Below are positions 15,454 to 23,067 of a DNA stretch of 34,335 nt, piece after piece. Source of the stretch: an uncultured Marvinbryantia sp. (GTDB taxonomy: Bacteria > Bacillota > Clostridia > Lachnospirales > Lachnospiraceae); the NCBI RefSeq assembly GCF_905201705.1, contig NZ_CAJKOX010000042.1, positions 1 through 34,335 on the forward strand, in the 5' to 3' direction. The notes beneath the pieces were generated by a model. That model made no database searches and was not told the origin of the DNA. It saw only the letters and a list, made by a program, of their open reading frames with translations. Positions within the stretch are counted from its first letter, which is position 1. The number at the start of each line of letters is the position of its first letter. Position numbers and translations under genes: made by a program.

Positions 15454-15499
15454 GCGCAACCGTCCGATTGTTTGATGCGCAACCGTCCGATTGTTTGAT
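15454..15499. repeat. Two perfect 23-bp tandem repeats abutting the greA promoter
   Basis: The unit starting GCGCAACCGTCC and ending GATTGTTTGAT on the plus strand occurs at 15454-15476 and 15477-15499 without a mismatch. The first base after the -35 hexamer is the first base of the array. A 23-bp period is about two helical turns, so two protein molecules could bind the same face of DNA. Operator, UP-element-like site or neutral duplication are all possible. Confidence 0.85.
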
Positions 15500-15547
15500 G
15501 CACAGCTGTCCACATTCTGACAAGTCAGATCTCCACCGATCCTGGCG

Positions 15548-16507
15548 TTATCCCAACAACTCCAGCAATTCCTCCAGCTGCGCGATACTGTTAATTTCGT
15601 TTACTCTCCGGCGCAGCGCAGCGCTGTGCGGATAGCCCGCAGTGTACCACGCCACATGCTTGCGCATCTCGCGGATTCCGGTGTATTCTCCTTTATACTG
15701 AACCTGCAGTGCAGCGTGCCGCAGGATCATGCGCTTTACCTCTGCCGGCTGCGGCTTTTCCAGGACAAGACCTTCTTTATCATATGCGTTCAGCGCCTGA
15801 AATATCCACGGATTCCCGCGCGCTGCCCTTCCGATCATAATGCCGTCGCAGCCCGTCTCTGAAAACATTTTCTGCGCTTTTTCCGGGCTGTCCACGTCGC
15901 CGTTTCCGATCACGGGAATCTTCACCGCTTCTTTTACCTGCCGGATAATATCCCAGTCGGCATGCCCGGCATAATACTGCATACGCGTCCTTCCATGCAC
16001 GGCGATCGCCGCTGCGCCCGCCGCTTCCATGCGCTTCGCAAATTCCACAGCATTAATGTGATCGTCATCAAAGCCCTTGCGGAACTTCACCGTCACAGGC
16101 TTTTTGATCGCCCTCGCCGTTTTCCGCACAATTTCCTCCGCAAGCGGCGGATTTTTCATCAGAGCCGAACCTTCGCCGTTGTTTACTACCTTCGGAACCG
16201 GGCAGCCCATATTAAAATCAAGAATGTCAAACGGCTGCTCCTCGATCTGCTGCGCCACCTCGCAGATCAGATCCGGATCGCTCCCGAAAAGCTGCAGCGA
16301 AACGGGATGCTCGTCCTCCGCAGTCTCCATCAGCTTTTGCGTATTTTTGTTGTGAAAGGAGATCGCCTTCGCGCTCACCATCTCCGTACAGAGCAGCCCA
16401 GCTCCCATCTCTTTGCAGAGCATACGAAAAGGCAGGTCCGTCACACCTGCCATCGGAGCAAGAATATAGGGATTTGCAAGCTCCACGCTTCCTATCTTCA
16501 AGCTCAT
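15548..16507 (-). CDS. dusB: tRNA-dihydrouridine synthase (Dus family)
   Basis: A 319-residue FMN enzyme that reduces uridine in the tRNA D-loop using NADPH. Family marks: ILAPMAGVTDLPFRMLCKEM at the start of the TIM barrel, FNMGCPVPKVVNNGEGSALM with the catalytic Cys, PVTVKFRKGFDDDH, AAIAVHGRTRMQYYAGHADW, and IGNGDVDSPEKA with MIGRAARGNPWIF for phosphate binding. The C-terminal helical domain is present. The ATG overlaps the stop of the upstream DUF6145-like gene (ATGA). The symbol dusB is by closest family; the subgroup was not tested. Confidence 0.93.
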   Translation of the reverse strand: MSLKIGSVELANPYILAPMAGVTDLPFRMLCKEMGAGLLCTEMVSAKAISFHNKNTQKLMETAEDEHPVSLQLFGSDPDLICEVAQQIEEQPFDILDFNMGCPVPKVVNNGEGSALMKNPPLAEEIVRKTARAIKKPVTVKFRKGFDDDHINAVEFAKRMEAAGAAAIAVHGRTRMQYYAGHADWDIIRQVKEAVKIPVIGNGDVDSPEKAQKMFSETGCDGIMIGRAARGNPWIFQALNAYDKEGLVLEKPQPAEVKRMILRHAALQVQYKGEYTGIREMRKHVAWYTAGYPHSAALRRRVNEINSIAQLEELLELLG

Positions 16508-16833
16508 TCATCTTCCTCCAGAAAGAATACTCTGTAATACATTTCCAGCGCTTCCAGCAGATCCTGCTTTGTCCGCTGAAGCTCGCGGATTTTTAAAACG
16601 CTGCCGATCTCGTCATAAAAGAAATCATCCGAGGCTGCTTCCGTGCGGAACTGCAGCTCCCCGTCCTGGTCAAATTCCAGCGTAAGGATTCCGCCAACGT
16701 CATGCGTGTAAAGCACACACATAATCTTCAGCTCATCCTTCACCTGTTCGGGAAGCGCTTCAAAATCCTCATTCAGATAATATTTTTCATTGTACGCGCT
16801 CGCCGCGCACAAAACCACATTTTCTTCATACAT
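16504..16833 (-). CDS. DUF6145-like protein (109 aa)
   Basis: An acidic 109-residue soluble protein beginning MYEENVVLCAASAYNEKYYL, with a central ELKIMCVLYTHDVGGILTLE and a C-terminal coiled-coil-like LKIRELQRTKQDLLEALEMY. Similar proteins lie between birA and dusB in Lachnospiraceae and, as I recall, are annotated DUF6145; no function is known. It overlaps dusB by 4 nt and follows birA by 16 bp, so it belongs to the same operon. No signal peptide or membrane segment. Confidence 0.82.
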   Translation of the reverse strand: MYEENVVLCAASAYNEKYYLNEDFEALPEQVKDELKIMCVLYTHDVGGILTLEFDQDGELQFRTEAASDDFFYDEIGSVLKIRELQRTKQDLLEALEMYYRVFFLEEDE

Positions 16834-16849
16834 CCTTTATATCCTCTTT

Positions 16850-17830
16850 TTAGCAATACTGGTAAATGCCGCGGACGGAAACCTCTCCAGCATATACCTT
16901 CGTGAGGATCCCATCCTCTTTTTCCACCAGAAGCTGTCCCAATTCATCGATTCCTCTGGCAATGCCGGTGTATTCCCCGGCGGGATCGAGCACGCGCACC
17001 TGCCGGTCCATATTGGCAAGAAACTTCTGATACTCACCGACAAGCAGCGACATATCCTGTGTCCCGATAAATTTTTCATAGTAATCTTCAAAATATTTCA
17101 TACAGGTACAGATAATTGCGCCGCGATCAACCGGATGACCAAGCTCAAGCTGCAGCGAGGAGGCAATCCCTTTTAGTTCCTCCGGAAATTCCGTAATGTT
17201 GGCGTTGATTCCTGTACCGATCACTACATAATGGATCCCTTCCATCTCCGCGCTCATCTCCGTGAGCGTGCCGGACAGCTTTTTTCCGTGAATGACAAGG
17301 TCGTTCGGCCATTTTATCTGAACGTCCAGCCCGGTGACCTCGCAGACCGCCTTTGCCGCCGCCATCCCGACAACGAGCGTCAGCATGGACGCTTTCTCCG
17401 GCCTGATCTGCGGCCGGATCAGAATACTCATGGCAATCGTCGTTCCGTGCGGCGTGATCCATGCCCTTCCGCGCCTCCCCTTGCCGCCGCTCTGATAGTC
17501 AGCGACCACCAGCGTGCCGTGCGGCGCGCCCTGCTCTGCAAGCTTTTTCACATAATCATTTGTGGAATCCACGGTATCGAGATATACCAGCTCCTGCCCC
17601 GCCCATGCAGTCTCCATGCGGCTTTTCAGCTCCGCGCCGGAAACGGTGTCGGGCGCTGCCACCAGACGATAACCTTTGTTCTGCACTGCCTCGATCTCGT
17701 AGCCCTCCTCACGAAGCTGCTGGATTCCCTTCCAGATAGCAGCCCGCGTCACTCCGAACTGCCCGCAAAGCTCTTGTCCGGACACATAATCCTTCTTCGC
17801 GCGCAGTGCGCTTAAAATCTTACTCTTCAT
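16850..17830 (-). CDS. birA: Biotin-[acetyl-CoA-carboxylase] ligase / biotin repressor BirA
   Basis: A 326-residue class II biotin protein ligase. Residues 1-60 form a winged-helix DNA-binding domain (VSGQELCGQFGVTRAAIWKG), so it can also repress biotin genes. The catalytic domain has DTVDSTNDYVKKLAEQG, the biotinyl-AMP loop GGKGRRGRAW, and IKWPNDLVIHGKKLSG. The C-terminal SH3-like domain ends VSVRGIYQYC. I start at ATG 17830. The open frame extends 150 codons further upstream, but that part overlaps the OTC gene in another frame and is not protein-like. It begins 8 bp after the OTC stop with a weak Shine-Dalgarno, so coupling is likely. Confidence 0.93.
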   Translation of the reverse strand: MKSKILSALRAKKDYVSGQELCGQFGVTRAAIWKGIQQLREEGYEIEAVQNKGYRLVAAPDTVSGAELKSRMETAWAGQELVYLDTVDSTNDYVKKLAEQGAPHGTLVVADYQSGGKGRRGRAWITPHGTTIAMSILIRPQIRPEKASMLTLVVGMAAAKAVCEVTGLDVQIKWPNDLVIHGKKLSGTLTEMSAEMEGIHYVVIGTGINANITEFPEELKGIASSLQLELGHPVDRGAIICTCMKYFEDYYEKFIGTQDMSLLVGEYQKFLANMDRQVRVLDPAGEYTGIARGIDELGQLLVEKEDGILTKVYAGEVSVRGIYQYC

Positions 17831-17838
17831 AATATCCG

Positions 17839-19743
17839 TTATTCTCCAAGCGTCGCCAGCATGACGGCTTTGATGGTATGCATTCTGTTTTCCGCCTCCT
17901 GGAATACCTTTGAGCGTCCGCTGCGGAACACCTCGTCCGTCACTTCCATCTCCGTAAGGCCAAAACGCTCTCCCATTTCTTTGCCGATCCCGGTGTTCAG
18001 ATCGTGGAAGGACGGCAGACAGTGCAGGAAAATAACATTCTCGCTTCCATTGTCCATGACTTCCTTTGTCACCTTGTAAGGCGTGAGGTCGCGGATGCGC
18101 TCCTCCCAGACCTCGTCCGGCTCGCCCATGGAAACCCACACATCCGTGCAGATAACGTCCGCGCCCTTTGTGCCCTCCATCACATCCTCCGTCAGCGTGA
18201 TGGTAGCGCCGGATTCCTCCGCATATTTCTGACATTCCTCCACCAGCTCCTGCGCCGGGAAGTATTTTTTCGGCGCGCACGCCACGAAATCCATACCCAT
18301 CTTTGCACAGGCGATCATGTAGGAATTACCCATATTGTAGCGCGCATCTCCAAGATACACCAGTTTGATGCCTTTTAATTTCCCGAAATTTTCCTGGATA
18401 GTGAGCATGTCCGCAAGCATCTGCGTCGGATGGTACTCGTTCGTCAGACCGTTCCAAACCGGAACACCGGCGTAGCGCGCCAGCTCCTCCACAATTTCCT
18501 GCCCATAGCCGCGGTACTCAATGCCCTCAAACATACTTCCAAGCACCCGCGCCGTATCCTCGATACTCTCCTTTTTACCGATCTGCGAACTCTTCGGGTC
18601 GAGATAGGTGGTGCCCATGCCGAGATCGTGCGCTGCCACCTCAAAGGAGCAGCGTGTTCTTGTGCTTGTTTTTTCAAATATCAGCGCAACATTCTTGCCG
18701 CGGTGCACATCCACCGGAATGCCTTTTTTCTTCTTTTCCTTCAAGTCCGCGGAAAGCTCCAGAAGACTTGAAATTTCCTCCGGTGTAAAATCCTTCAATG
18801 TTAAAAAATTACGTCCCTTTAAATCCGTCATTTTATTTTTTCCACTCCTCAGTTTCCACTTTTCCTGAATACCCAGATCCGCTATCTTCTCGCCCGCCTG
18901 CTGCACAAGACGCTCTATCAGACTGTCCGGGCGCTCCGGCGTTTTATCGCCCTCACGCAGGACACGAAGCGCATCCTGGTATCCGCGCTCCATATTTTCC
19001 TGGCATCGCACGGCGGAAAAATCCATAATATTGCCAAGATCCTCCTCCGGCGCGATCGTGATAATGTTCGCATTTTCCGGTATGGATACCGGCCGCTCAA
19101 TACCGATACCATAAATCCGGATAACAATGATGTTTTTGATGCCTTTCTGCAGCAGTGTGCCGACCGGCACATTATCCACAAAGCCGCCGTCCAGATAGCG
19201 CTTCCCCTCAATCTTTTCGCTCTTGAAGATTGGAGAGATATAGGCGCTGGCCAGCAGATAATTTACCATGTCCTCCTCGTCCGCCTCATTCATGTGGATT
19301 TCCAGGGCCTTGCGGTCTGTCACAGAGACCGTCCGCACATAAAAATCAATCCTCGATTCCCGTATCTTCTGTGTATCCACATTTTCCTTCAAAAGCGCGC
19401 GCAGCGGCTCTATCTCAATTCCCCTGTCTTTGAGAAACTCCCGCCCGATTTTTAAAATCTCCGAAATCGGAAGCCTTCCCTCAAACAGCGCCTGCATTGC
19501 ACCATCGTCCACACCGTCCATAATACTGGAATATCTGATATTTTTCCAGAGCTTTTCCGCCCGGTTGATATCATCCATACAGATCAAAGCTCCGTTCAGA
19601 GCGCCAACGGAGGTGCCCGCAACTGCCTTAATTTTTACGCCCGCCTCGCGCAGGGCTTTCCAGGCACCTACCTGGTAGGCGCCTTTGGCACCGCCGCCCT
19701 CAAGCACGATCCCGTATTCCCGGTTTAAATCTATTTTCGGCAT
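17839..19743 (-). CDS. argF: In-frame fusion: patatin-like phospholipase + ornithine carbamoyltransferase
   Basis: One 634-codon frame encodes two complete proteins. Residues 1-304 are a patatin-like lipid hydrolase: oxyanion loop GGGAKG (16-21), nucleophile Ser45 in GTSVG, and catalytic Asp in DGGFVDN. Residues 305-634 are a full 330-aa ornithine carbamoyltransferase: carbamoyl-phosphate motif STRTR (own residues 56-60), HPTQMLADMLT, YLGDARYNMGNS for ornithine, and HCLP. OTC makes citrulline from ornithine and carbamoyl phosphate. The two reactions are unrelated. OTC has its own ATG (18831) and a GAGGAG 13 nt upstream. A single added A in the A6 run at 18836-18841 would end the patatin at TAA just before that ATG, so this may be a one-base deletion or a sequencing error rather than a working bifunctional enzyme. 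Confidence 0.9.
   Translation of the reverse strand: MPKIDLNREYGIVLEGGGAKGAYQVGAWKALREAGVKIKAVAGTSVGALNGALICMDDINRAEKLWKNIRYSSIMDGVDDGAMQALFEGRLPISEILKIGREFLKDRGIEIEPLRALLKENVDTQKIRESRIDFYVRTVSVTDRKALEIHMNEADEEDMVNYLLASAYISPIFKSEKIEGKRYLDGGFVDNVPVGTLLQKGIKNIIVIRIYGIGIERPVSIPENANIITIAPEEDLGNIMDFSAVRCQENMERGYQDALRVLREGDKTPERPDSLIERLVQQAGEKIADLGIQEKWKLRSGKNKMTDLKGRNFLTLKDFTPEEISSLLELSADLKEKKKKGIPVDVHRGKNVALIFEKTSTRTRCSFEVAAHDLGMGTTYLDPKSSQIGKKESIEDTARVLGSMFEGIEYRGYGQEIVEELARYAGVPVWNGLTNEYHPTQMLADMLTIQENFGKLKGIKLVYLGDARYNMGNSYMIACAKMGMDFVACAPKKYFPAQELVEECQKYAEESGATITLTEDVMEGTKGADVICTDVWVSMGEPDEVWEERIRDLTPYKVTKEVMDNGSENVIFLHCLPSFHDLNTGIGKEMGERFGLTEMEVTDEVFRSGRSKVFQEAENRMHTIKAVMLATLGE
18829..18849 (-). 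other. Patatin/OTC junction: homopolymer and internal OTC start site
   Basis: On the minus strand: GAGGAG (Shine-Dalgarno), TGG, A6, TAAA, ATG. In the frame read here this is G-K-N-K-M with no stop. With seven A instead of six it reads GGA AAA AAA TAA, a stop 3 nt before the OTC ATG. This point decides whether the two enzymes are fused or separate. Even in the fused allele the OTC could be initiated internally. Confidence 0.75.
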
Positions 19744-19767
19744 AAATGCTTCTATCCCTTTGCTTCC

Positions 19768-20691
19768 CTATTCACTCTTTGCAATTTCCGCAGCAGCCTT
19801 TACAAAACCCGCCATATTCTGCAGCTCGGACGGAATGATGATCTTGGTCGCCTGCCCATCCGCCACCTTCGTCATTGCCTCAAAGCTCTTGAGTGCAAGC
19901 ACGCTGGAATCCGCGCCCGCTTCTTTCAGGAAACGGATACCGTCGGCATTCGCCTGCTGTACCTTTAAGATCGCCTCCGCCTGGCCTTCCGCCTCGCGGA
20001 TCATCTTTTCCTTTGCCGCCTCGGCGCGCAGGATCGCCGCCTGCTTCTCCGCCTCCGCGTCCAGAATGATCGACTGCTTCTTACCTTCCGCGATCAGGAT
20101 AGCGGATTTCTTCTCACCCTCTGCCACCAGGATCGTCTCGCGGCGCTCACGCTCCGCCTTCATCTGCTTCTCCATCGCCTCCTGGATGGCTGCCGGCGGG
20201 ATAATGCTCTTCAGCTCGACGCGGTTTACCTTGATGCCCCACGGATCAGTCGCCAGATCGAGCGCCGCGCGCATTTTCGTATTGATGACATCTCTTGAAG
20301 TGAGCGTTTCGTCCAGCTCAAGCTCTCCGACAATGTTTCTCAGTGTGGTAGCCGTCAGATTCTCGATCGCCATGATCGGGTTCTCCACGCCGTATGCGTA
20401 CAGCTTCGGATCCGTGATCTGGAAGAACACGATGGTGTCGATCCGCATGGTTACGTTATCCTTTGTGATAACAGGCTGCGGAGCAAAGTCCACTACCTGC
20501 TCCTTTAAGAGCACCTTGCGCGCTACACGGTCAATGAGCGGCACTTTAAAGTGGATGCCAACACCCCAGGTCGTCTGATAGCCTCCCAGACGCTCAATCA
20601 CATATCCATATGCCTGCGGAACTACCTTCACGCAGGAAGTCAGAAGCAAAAGCACGATCAGAACCAGTACCAGAATAATCCCTATAGTCAT
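19768..20691 (-). CDS. SPFH/band-7 membrane protein (stomatin/QmcA-like)
   Basis: A 307-residue protein. A single N-terminal membrane segment (residues 2-22) is followed by the SPFH domain (VVPQAYGYVIERLGGYQTTW, then VITKDNVTMRIDTIVFFQIT, and LRNIVGELELDETLTSRDVI). After it comes a long Ala/Glu-rich coiled coil (about residues 165-260; EAEKQAAILRAEAAKEKMI). Such proteins form membrane-associated oligomers that organise proteases or lipid domains. The ATG overlaps the NfeD stop (ATGA), matching the common nfeD-SPFH pairing in which NfeD is the partner. Confidence 0.93.
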   Translation of the reverse strand: MTIGIILVLVLIVLLLLTSCVKVVPQAYGYVIERLGGYQTTWGVGIHFKVPLIDRVARKVLLKEQVVDFAPQPVITKDNVTMRIDTIVFFQITDPKLYAYGVENPIMAIENLTATTLRNIVGELELDETLTSRDVINTKMRAALDLATDPWGIKVNRVELKSIIPPAAIQEAMEKQMKAERERRETILVAEGEKKSAILIAEGKKQSIILDAEAEKQAAILRAEAAKEKMIREAEGQAEAILKVQQANADGIRFLKEAGADSSVLALKSFEAMTKVADGQATKIIIPSELQNMAGFVKAAAEIAKSE

Positions 20692-21128
20692 ATTTTTGTC
20701 TCCTTTTCTTTTACAATCAGTTTTACGCCTTCTATCGCGGCGATCTGCACGGTGCTGCCTGTTCTGATGATGTGTCTGTCATCCGCAGAACGCGCGGTCC
20801 ATTCCTGTCCGCGTACCTGCGCTTTTCCGACGCTCTTCAGATTGTCGATGTCTTCTGTGACACAGGCAATCTGGCCGATCAGCCCGTCTGCGTTCGTCCG
20901 CTCACGCTTGCGGTTTACGCAGCGCACGGCAAACGGTCTGGTGAAAAGCAGCAGTATAAAGGACACGGCAAGAAAAACGCCGCACTGCACCCACACATTT
21001 ATACCGAGCATGCAGACTACCATCGCGGCAATCGCTCCGCCTGCAAACCAGATGGTCGTCAGTCCCATCGTGATCACCTCAATAATCAGAAGCAGGGCAA
21101 ACAGAATAAGCCAGTATATCGGTTCCAT
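20688..21128 (-). CDS. NfeD-like membrane protein
   Basis: A 146-residue short NfeD protein. Two to three membrane helices (IYWLILFALLLIIEVITMGL; FAGGAIAAMVVCMLGI; VQCGVFLAVSFILLLFTRPF) are followed by a C-terminal OB-fold (DGLIGQIACVTEDIDNLKSV, with GKAQVRGQEWTARS). It starts at ATG 21128, with AGGAGG 7 nt upstream; an upstream in-frame codon at 21146 lacks a ribosome site. First gene after the promoter at 21164-21192, so it probably heads the run NfeD, SPFH, patatin-OTC, birA, DUF6145, dusB. Confidence 0.9.
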   Translation of the reverse strand: MEPIYWLILFALLLIIEVITMGLTTIWFAGGAIAAMVVCMLGINVWVQCGVFLAVSFILLLFTRPFAVRCVNRKRERTNADGLIGQIACVTEDIDNLKSVGKAQVRGQEWTARSADDRHIIRTGSTVQIAAIEGVKLIVKEKETKI

Positions 21129-21163
21129 AGAAATCCTCCTCTCCATGTATCGCCTATGGGATT

Positions 21164-21192
21164 ATTATACACCAAAGGAGAGGGAAGGTAAA
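21164..21192 (-). promoter_or_regulatory. Candidate promoter of the nfeD-led operon
   Basis: TATAAT (21164-21169) with TTTACC (21187-21192) 17 bp upstream on the minus strand, about 35 bp before the nfeD start. The -10 is perfect and the -35 is 4/6. The 104-bp repeat block begins about 20 bp further upstream. Confidence 0.55.
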
Positions 21193-21211
21193 CAGAAAAA
21201 TAGAGGACATT

Positions 21212-21500
21212 GCACTCAGGAACTTCGTTCCTTCGTTTGGGACGTTCGTCCCATAAAAATACCGCCATGGATGGATGTATGCGTGCAAGCACCGACTCCC
21301 TCTGCTCCGTCATGCGCACTCAGGAACTTCGTTCCTTCGTTTGGGACATTCGTCCCATAAAAATACCGCCATGGATGGATGTATGCGTGCAAGCACCGAC
21401 TCCCTCTGCTCCGTCATGCGCACTCAGGAACTTCGTTCCTTCGTTTGGGACATTCGTCCCATAAAAATACCGCCATGGATGGATGTATGCGTGCAAGCAC
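21212..21500. repeat. Tandem 104-bp repeats (two full units plus an 81-bp partial unit)
   Basis: Nearly identical units start at 21212, 21316 and 21420; the third breaks off at 21500. Each unit contains GGAACttcGTTCC, GGGACRTTCGTCCC, a run AAAAATACCG and GTGCaaGCAC. Unit 1 differs from the others by one base in the second palindrome (GTT instead of ATT). The 104-bp length is not a multiple of three, and open frames across it change protein between units, so it is not coding. It fills the gap between nfeD and the cell-wall hydrolase gene. Confidence 0.9.
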
Positions 21501-21526
21501 GCACATCCGTCCATGACGGTATTTTT
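21463..21526 (-). terminator. Giant hairpin terminator after the cell-wall hydrolase gene
   Basis: An inverted repeat with arms of about 30 bp and a 2-nt loop (GCGTGC-aa-GCACGC at 21489-21502) runs out to AAAAATACCG / CGGTATTTTT; two or three mismatches and a 2-nt bulge. On the minus strand it follows the hydrolase stop by about 15 bp and ends in five T, so it can act as an intrinsic terminator. Its distal arm is the third copy of the 104-bp repeat. Confidence 0.8.
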
Positions 21527-21540
21527 GCATGACTCATTGT

Positions 21541-22941
21541 TTAATAAAATTGATGGTCTCCGATCTGCTGTCCCTGACCGCTGCCGGCGTTGAAGTAGAG
21601 GGCGTCTCCTACGGTGCCCTCACCGTTGAGCGCAGCGGCTGCCGCATCGTAGCAGTCCTGCGGAGCGTTGCCGATTACCTGGTCGAGCCAGCCGGAACTT
21701 GCCGGTGTGAACTGCCCGCTTTCATAGATAACGCCGGAAATACTGTCCGCGAAGGAGGAGCTGTTGACGCGGTTCATAACAACCTGACCGACCGCAATCT
21801 TTCCTTCCTCACTCTGGTTGCCTGCCTCACAGTAGATAAGAGCTGCCAGGAGATCCAGGTCGCTTGCGCTGTAGCTTGTATCGGTGGAACCATCGGCCTC
21901 AGTGGACGGATCAATGTATTCGTCTCCGCCAAGTCCATCGTCCTCGCCTTCGTCCCAGACGCCAGTCTCTTCATCGCCTTCTACATATGTATCGTCTGCG
22001 TATGCGCCCTCGTCGCTCCACGCTTCCGTCTGCACTTCCGCTTCTGTATAGTCTGTCGTGCTGTAATCTTCCGTTTCCACATAGCTTTCTGTCTCTACAT
22101 AAGCTTCTGTTTCCACGTAACCTTCGGTCTCCACATAGTTTACCGTTCCGTAATCTACATCTTCCGCATAGCTTTCTGTTTCCGGATAGCTTTCTGTCTC
22201 TGCATAGGCCTCAGTTTCCATATAATTTACAGTACCATAGTCCACATAGCTTTCCGTTTCTGTATAATCTTCCGCTGCAGCGTAACTGTCGTCTGCATAG
22301 CTTTCTGTTTCCGGAACGGTTTCTGTCTGAACCGGTGCAGTCTGCGGGGCGTTCTGTGTGCTCTCCGTCTGCGCCGGTGCCACATATGCATCTGTAGCGA
22401 TCGCGGTGTCAAGCACGGTGGTCATTTCCACATCCTCTGCCGCCACATATCCCATACTGCCGTCCGCAAGCTCTACCTCTACCCAGTTTGCCGTGCTTCC
22501 AAGCACCTCGTAGCCCTCGCCCTCATTCAGCGTGCCGATGACAGAGGATAAATTTTCATTATCGGAAAATACCTTTACGCCGTCGTAATTGGCAACTGCG
22601 CCCAGGACACCGTAGATCGATTTTAACTGTTCCGCCGTATCGCCAAACGCAAGATACTCCGTTTTTACATAGCCGGAAATATTTCCGGATTCAACCAAGG
22701 TCCAATCCGCATCCATGCTGCGCACGATCACGCCGGCGGCGCCCGGAACAAAGCCGATCACTTTGCTGTCCCCGGATGCAGATTCGCGGATCAAAAGGTC
22801 AGTCTCTACGTTTGCAACAGCAATGTTTTTGCCGCCGCACTTATCCGATACAGTGGCTGCAGATGCCGCGCCGCCCACTGCTGCTGCAAGTGTGAGCGTG
22901 GATACGGTAGTGCAGAGAACCTGTTTCATTCTTCTTTTCAT
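21541..22941 (-). CDS. Secreted SleB-type cell-wall hydrolase with SH3 domains and Tyr/Glu repeats
   Basis: A 466-residue exported protein. A Sec signal peptide (KRRMKQVLCTTVSTLTLAAA, cleavage likely after ASA) precedes two bacterial SH3 domains (about residues 42-98 and 112-172). A Pro/Gln stretch and an acidic Tyr/Glu repeat linker (about 210-345) follow, then a C-terminal Hydrolase_2/SleB domain (LLAALIYCEAGNQSEEGKIA, later GDALYFN) whose Glu in CEAGN is the expected catalytic acid. SleB-like enzymes are lytic transglycosylases acting on peptidoglycan; SH3 domains would bind the wall. AGGAGG lies 11 nt before the ATG; a TTG two codons earlier is an alternative start. It has its own promoter and terminator. 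Confidence 0.9.
   Translation of the reverse strand: MKRRMKQVLCTTVSTLTLAAAVGGAASAATVSDKCGGKNIAVANVETDLLIRESASGDSKVIGFVPGAAGVIVRSMDADWTLVESGNISGYVKTEYLAFGDTAEQLKSIYGVLGAVANYDGVKVFSDNENLSSVIGTLNEGEGYEVLGSTANWVEVELADGSMGYVAAEDVEMTTVLDTAIATDAYVAPAQTESTQNAPQTAPVQTETVPETESYADDSYAAAEDYTETESYVDYGTVNYMETEAYAETESYPETESYAEDVDYGTVNYVETEGYVETEAYVETESYVETEDYSTTDYTEAEVQTEAWSDEGAYADDTYVEGDEETGVWDEGEDDGLGGDEYIDPSTEADGSTDTSYSASDLDLLAALIYCEAGNQSEEGKIAVGQVVMNRVNSSSFADSISGVIYESGQFTPASSGWLDQVIGNAPQDCYDAAAAALNGEGTVGDALYFNAGSGQGQQIGDHQFY
22048..22311 (-). repeat. Tyr/Glu hexapeptide repeats in the hydrolase linker
   Basis: Residues about 211-298 are built of repeats of Y-x-E-T-E-(S/A/G/D). Four occur in strict 6-residue tandem (YVETEG, YVETEA, YVETES, YVETED), and a longer unit DYGTVNYxETE occurs twice. 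The DNA shows matching 18-bp periodicity. The segment is strongly acidic with regularly spaced Tyr. Confidence 0.85.
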
Positions 22942-22992
22942 AGTCAATAAAACCTCCTATGTACAGGCAAACTTACCTCATTTTCGCCCGTT

Positions 22993-23009
22993 TGTTACAA
23001 ATTTGTTAA
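22993..23009 (+). promoter_or_regulatory. WalR-box-like direct repeat in the hydrolase leader
   Basis: TGTTAC-AAATT-TGTTAA fits the published Bacillus WalR consensus TGTWAH-N5-TGTWAH at every position. It lies between the -10 element (23025-23030) and the ribosome binding site of the cell-wall hydrolase gene, just downstream of the expected transcription start, a position that would favour repression. WalRK controls wall hydrolases in Firmicutes, so the context fits, but this is a motif match only. Confidence 0.45.
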
Positions 23010-23024
23010 CTTTATTACGCACTC

Positions 23025-23053
23025 ATTTTATAACAGTTAATAATTTTTGTCAA
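23025..23053 (-). promoter_or_regulatory. Sigma-A promoter of the cell-wall hydrolase gene
   Basis: TTGACA (23048-23053), 17-bp spacer, TAAAAT (23025-23030) on the minus strand. The -35 is perfect and the -10 is 5/6. It leaves a leader of about 80 nt before the start codon. Confidence 0.75.
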
Positions 23054-23067
23054 TAGAAAGATTGTAC

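Noticed and set aside
15454..15499. T-box or riboswitch upstream of greA-lysS
   Set aside because: The repeats lie upstream of the promoter and would not be transcribed; no T-box sequence or specifier structure is seen in the 70-nt leader.
17831..18280. N-terminal extension of the BirA frame
   Set aside because: It overlaps the OTC gene in another frame and is Gly/Arg/His-rich without a domain; BirA aligns fully from ATG 17830.
21212..21500. CRISPR array or coding repeats in the 104-bp tandem block
   Set aside because: Units are contiguous without unique spacers, and the length is not a multiple of three, so frames break between units.
21529..22551. 340-codon plus-strand frame rich in Cys, Phe and His
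   Set aside because: Antisense of the Tyr/Glu repeat region of the cell-wall hydrolase; the apparent repeats mirror that gene.
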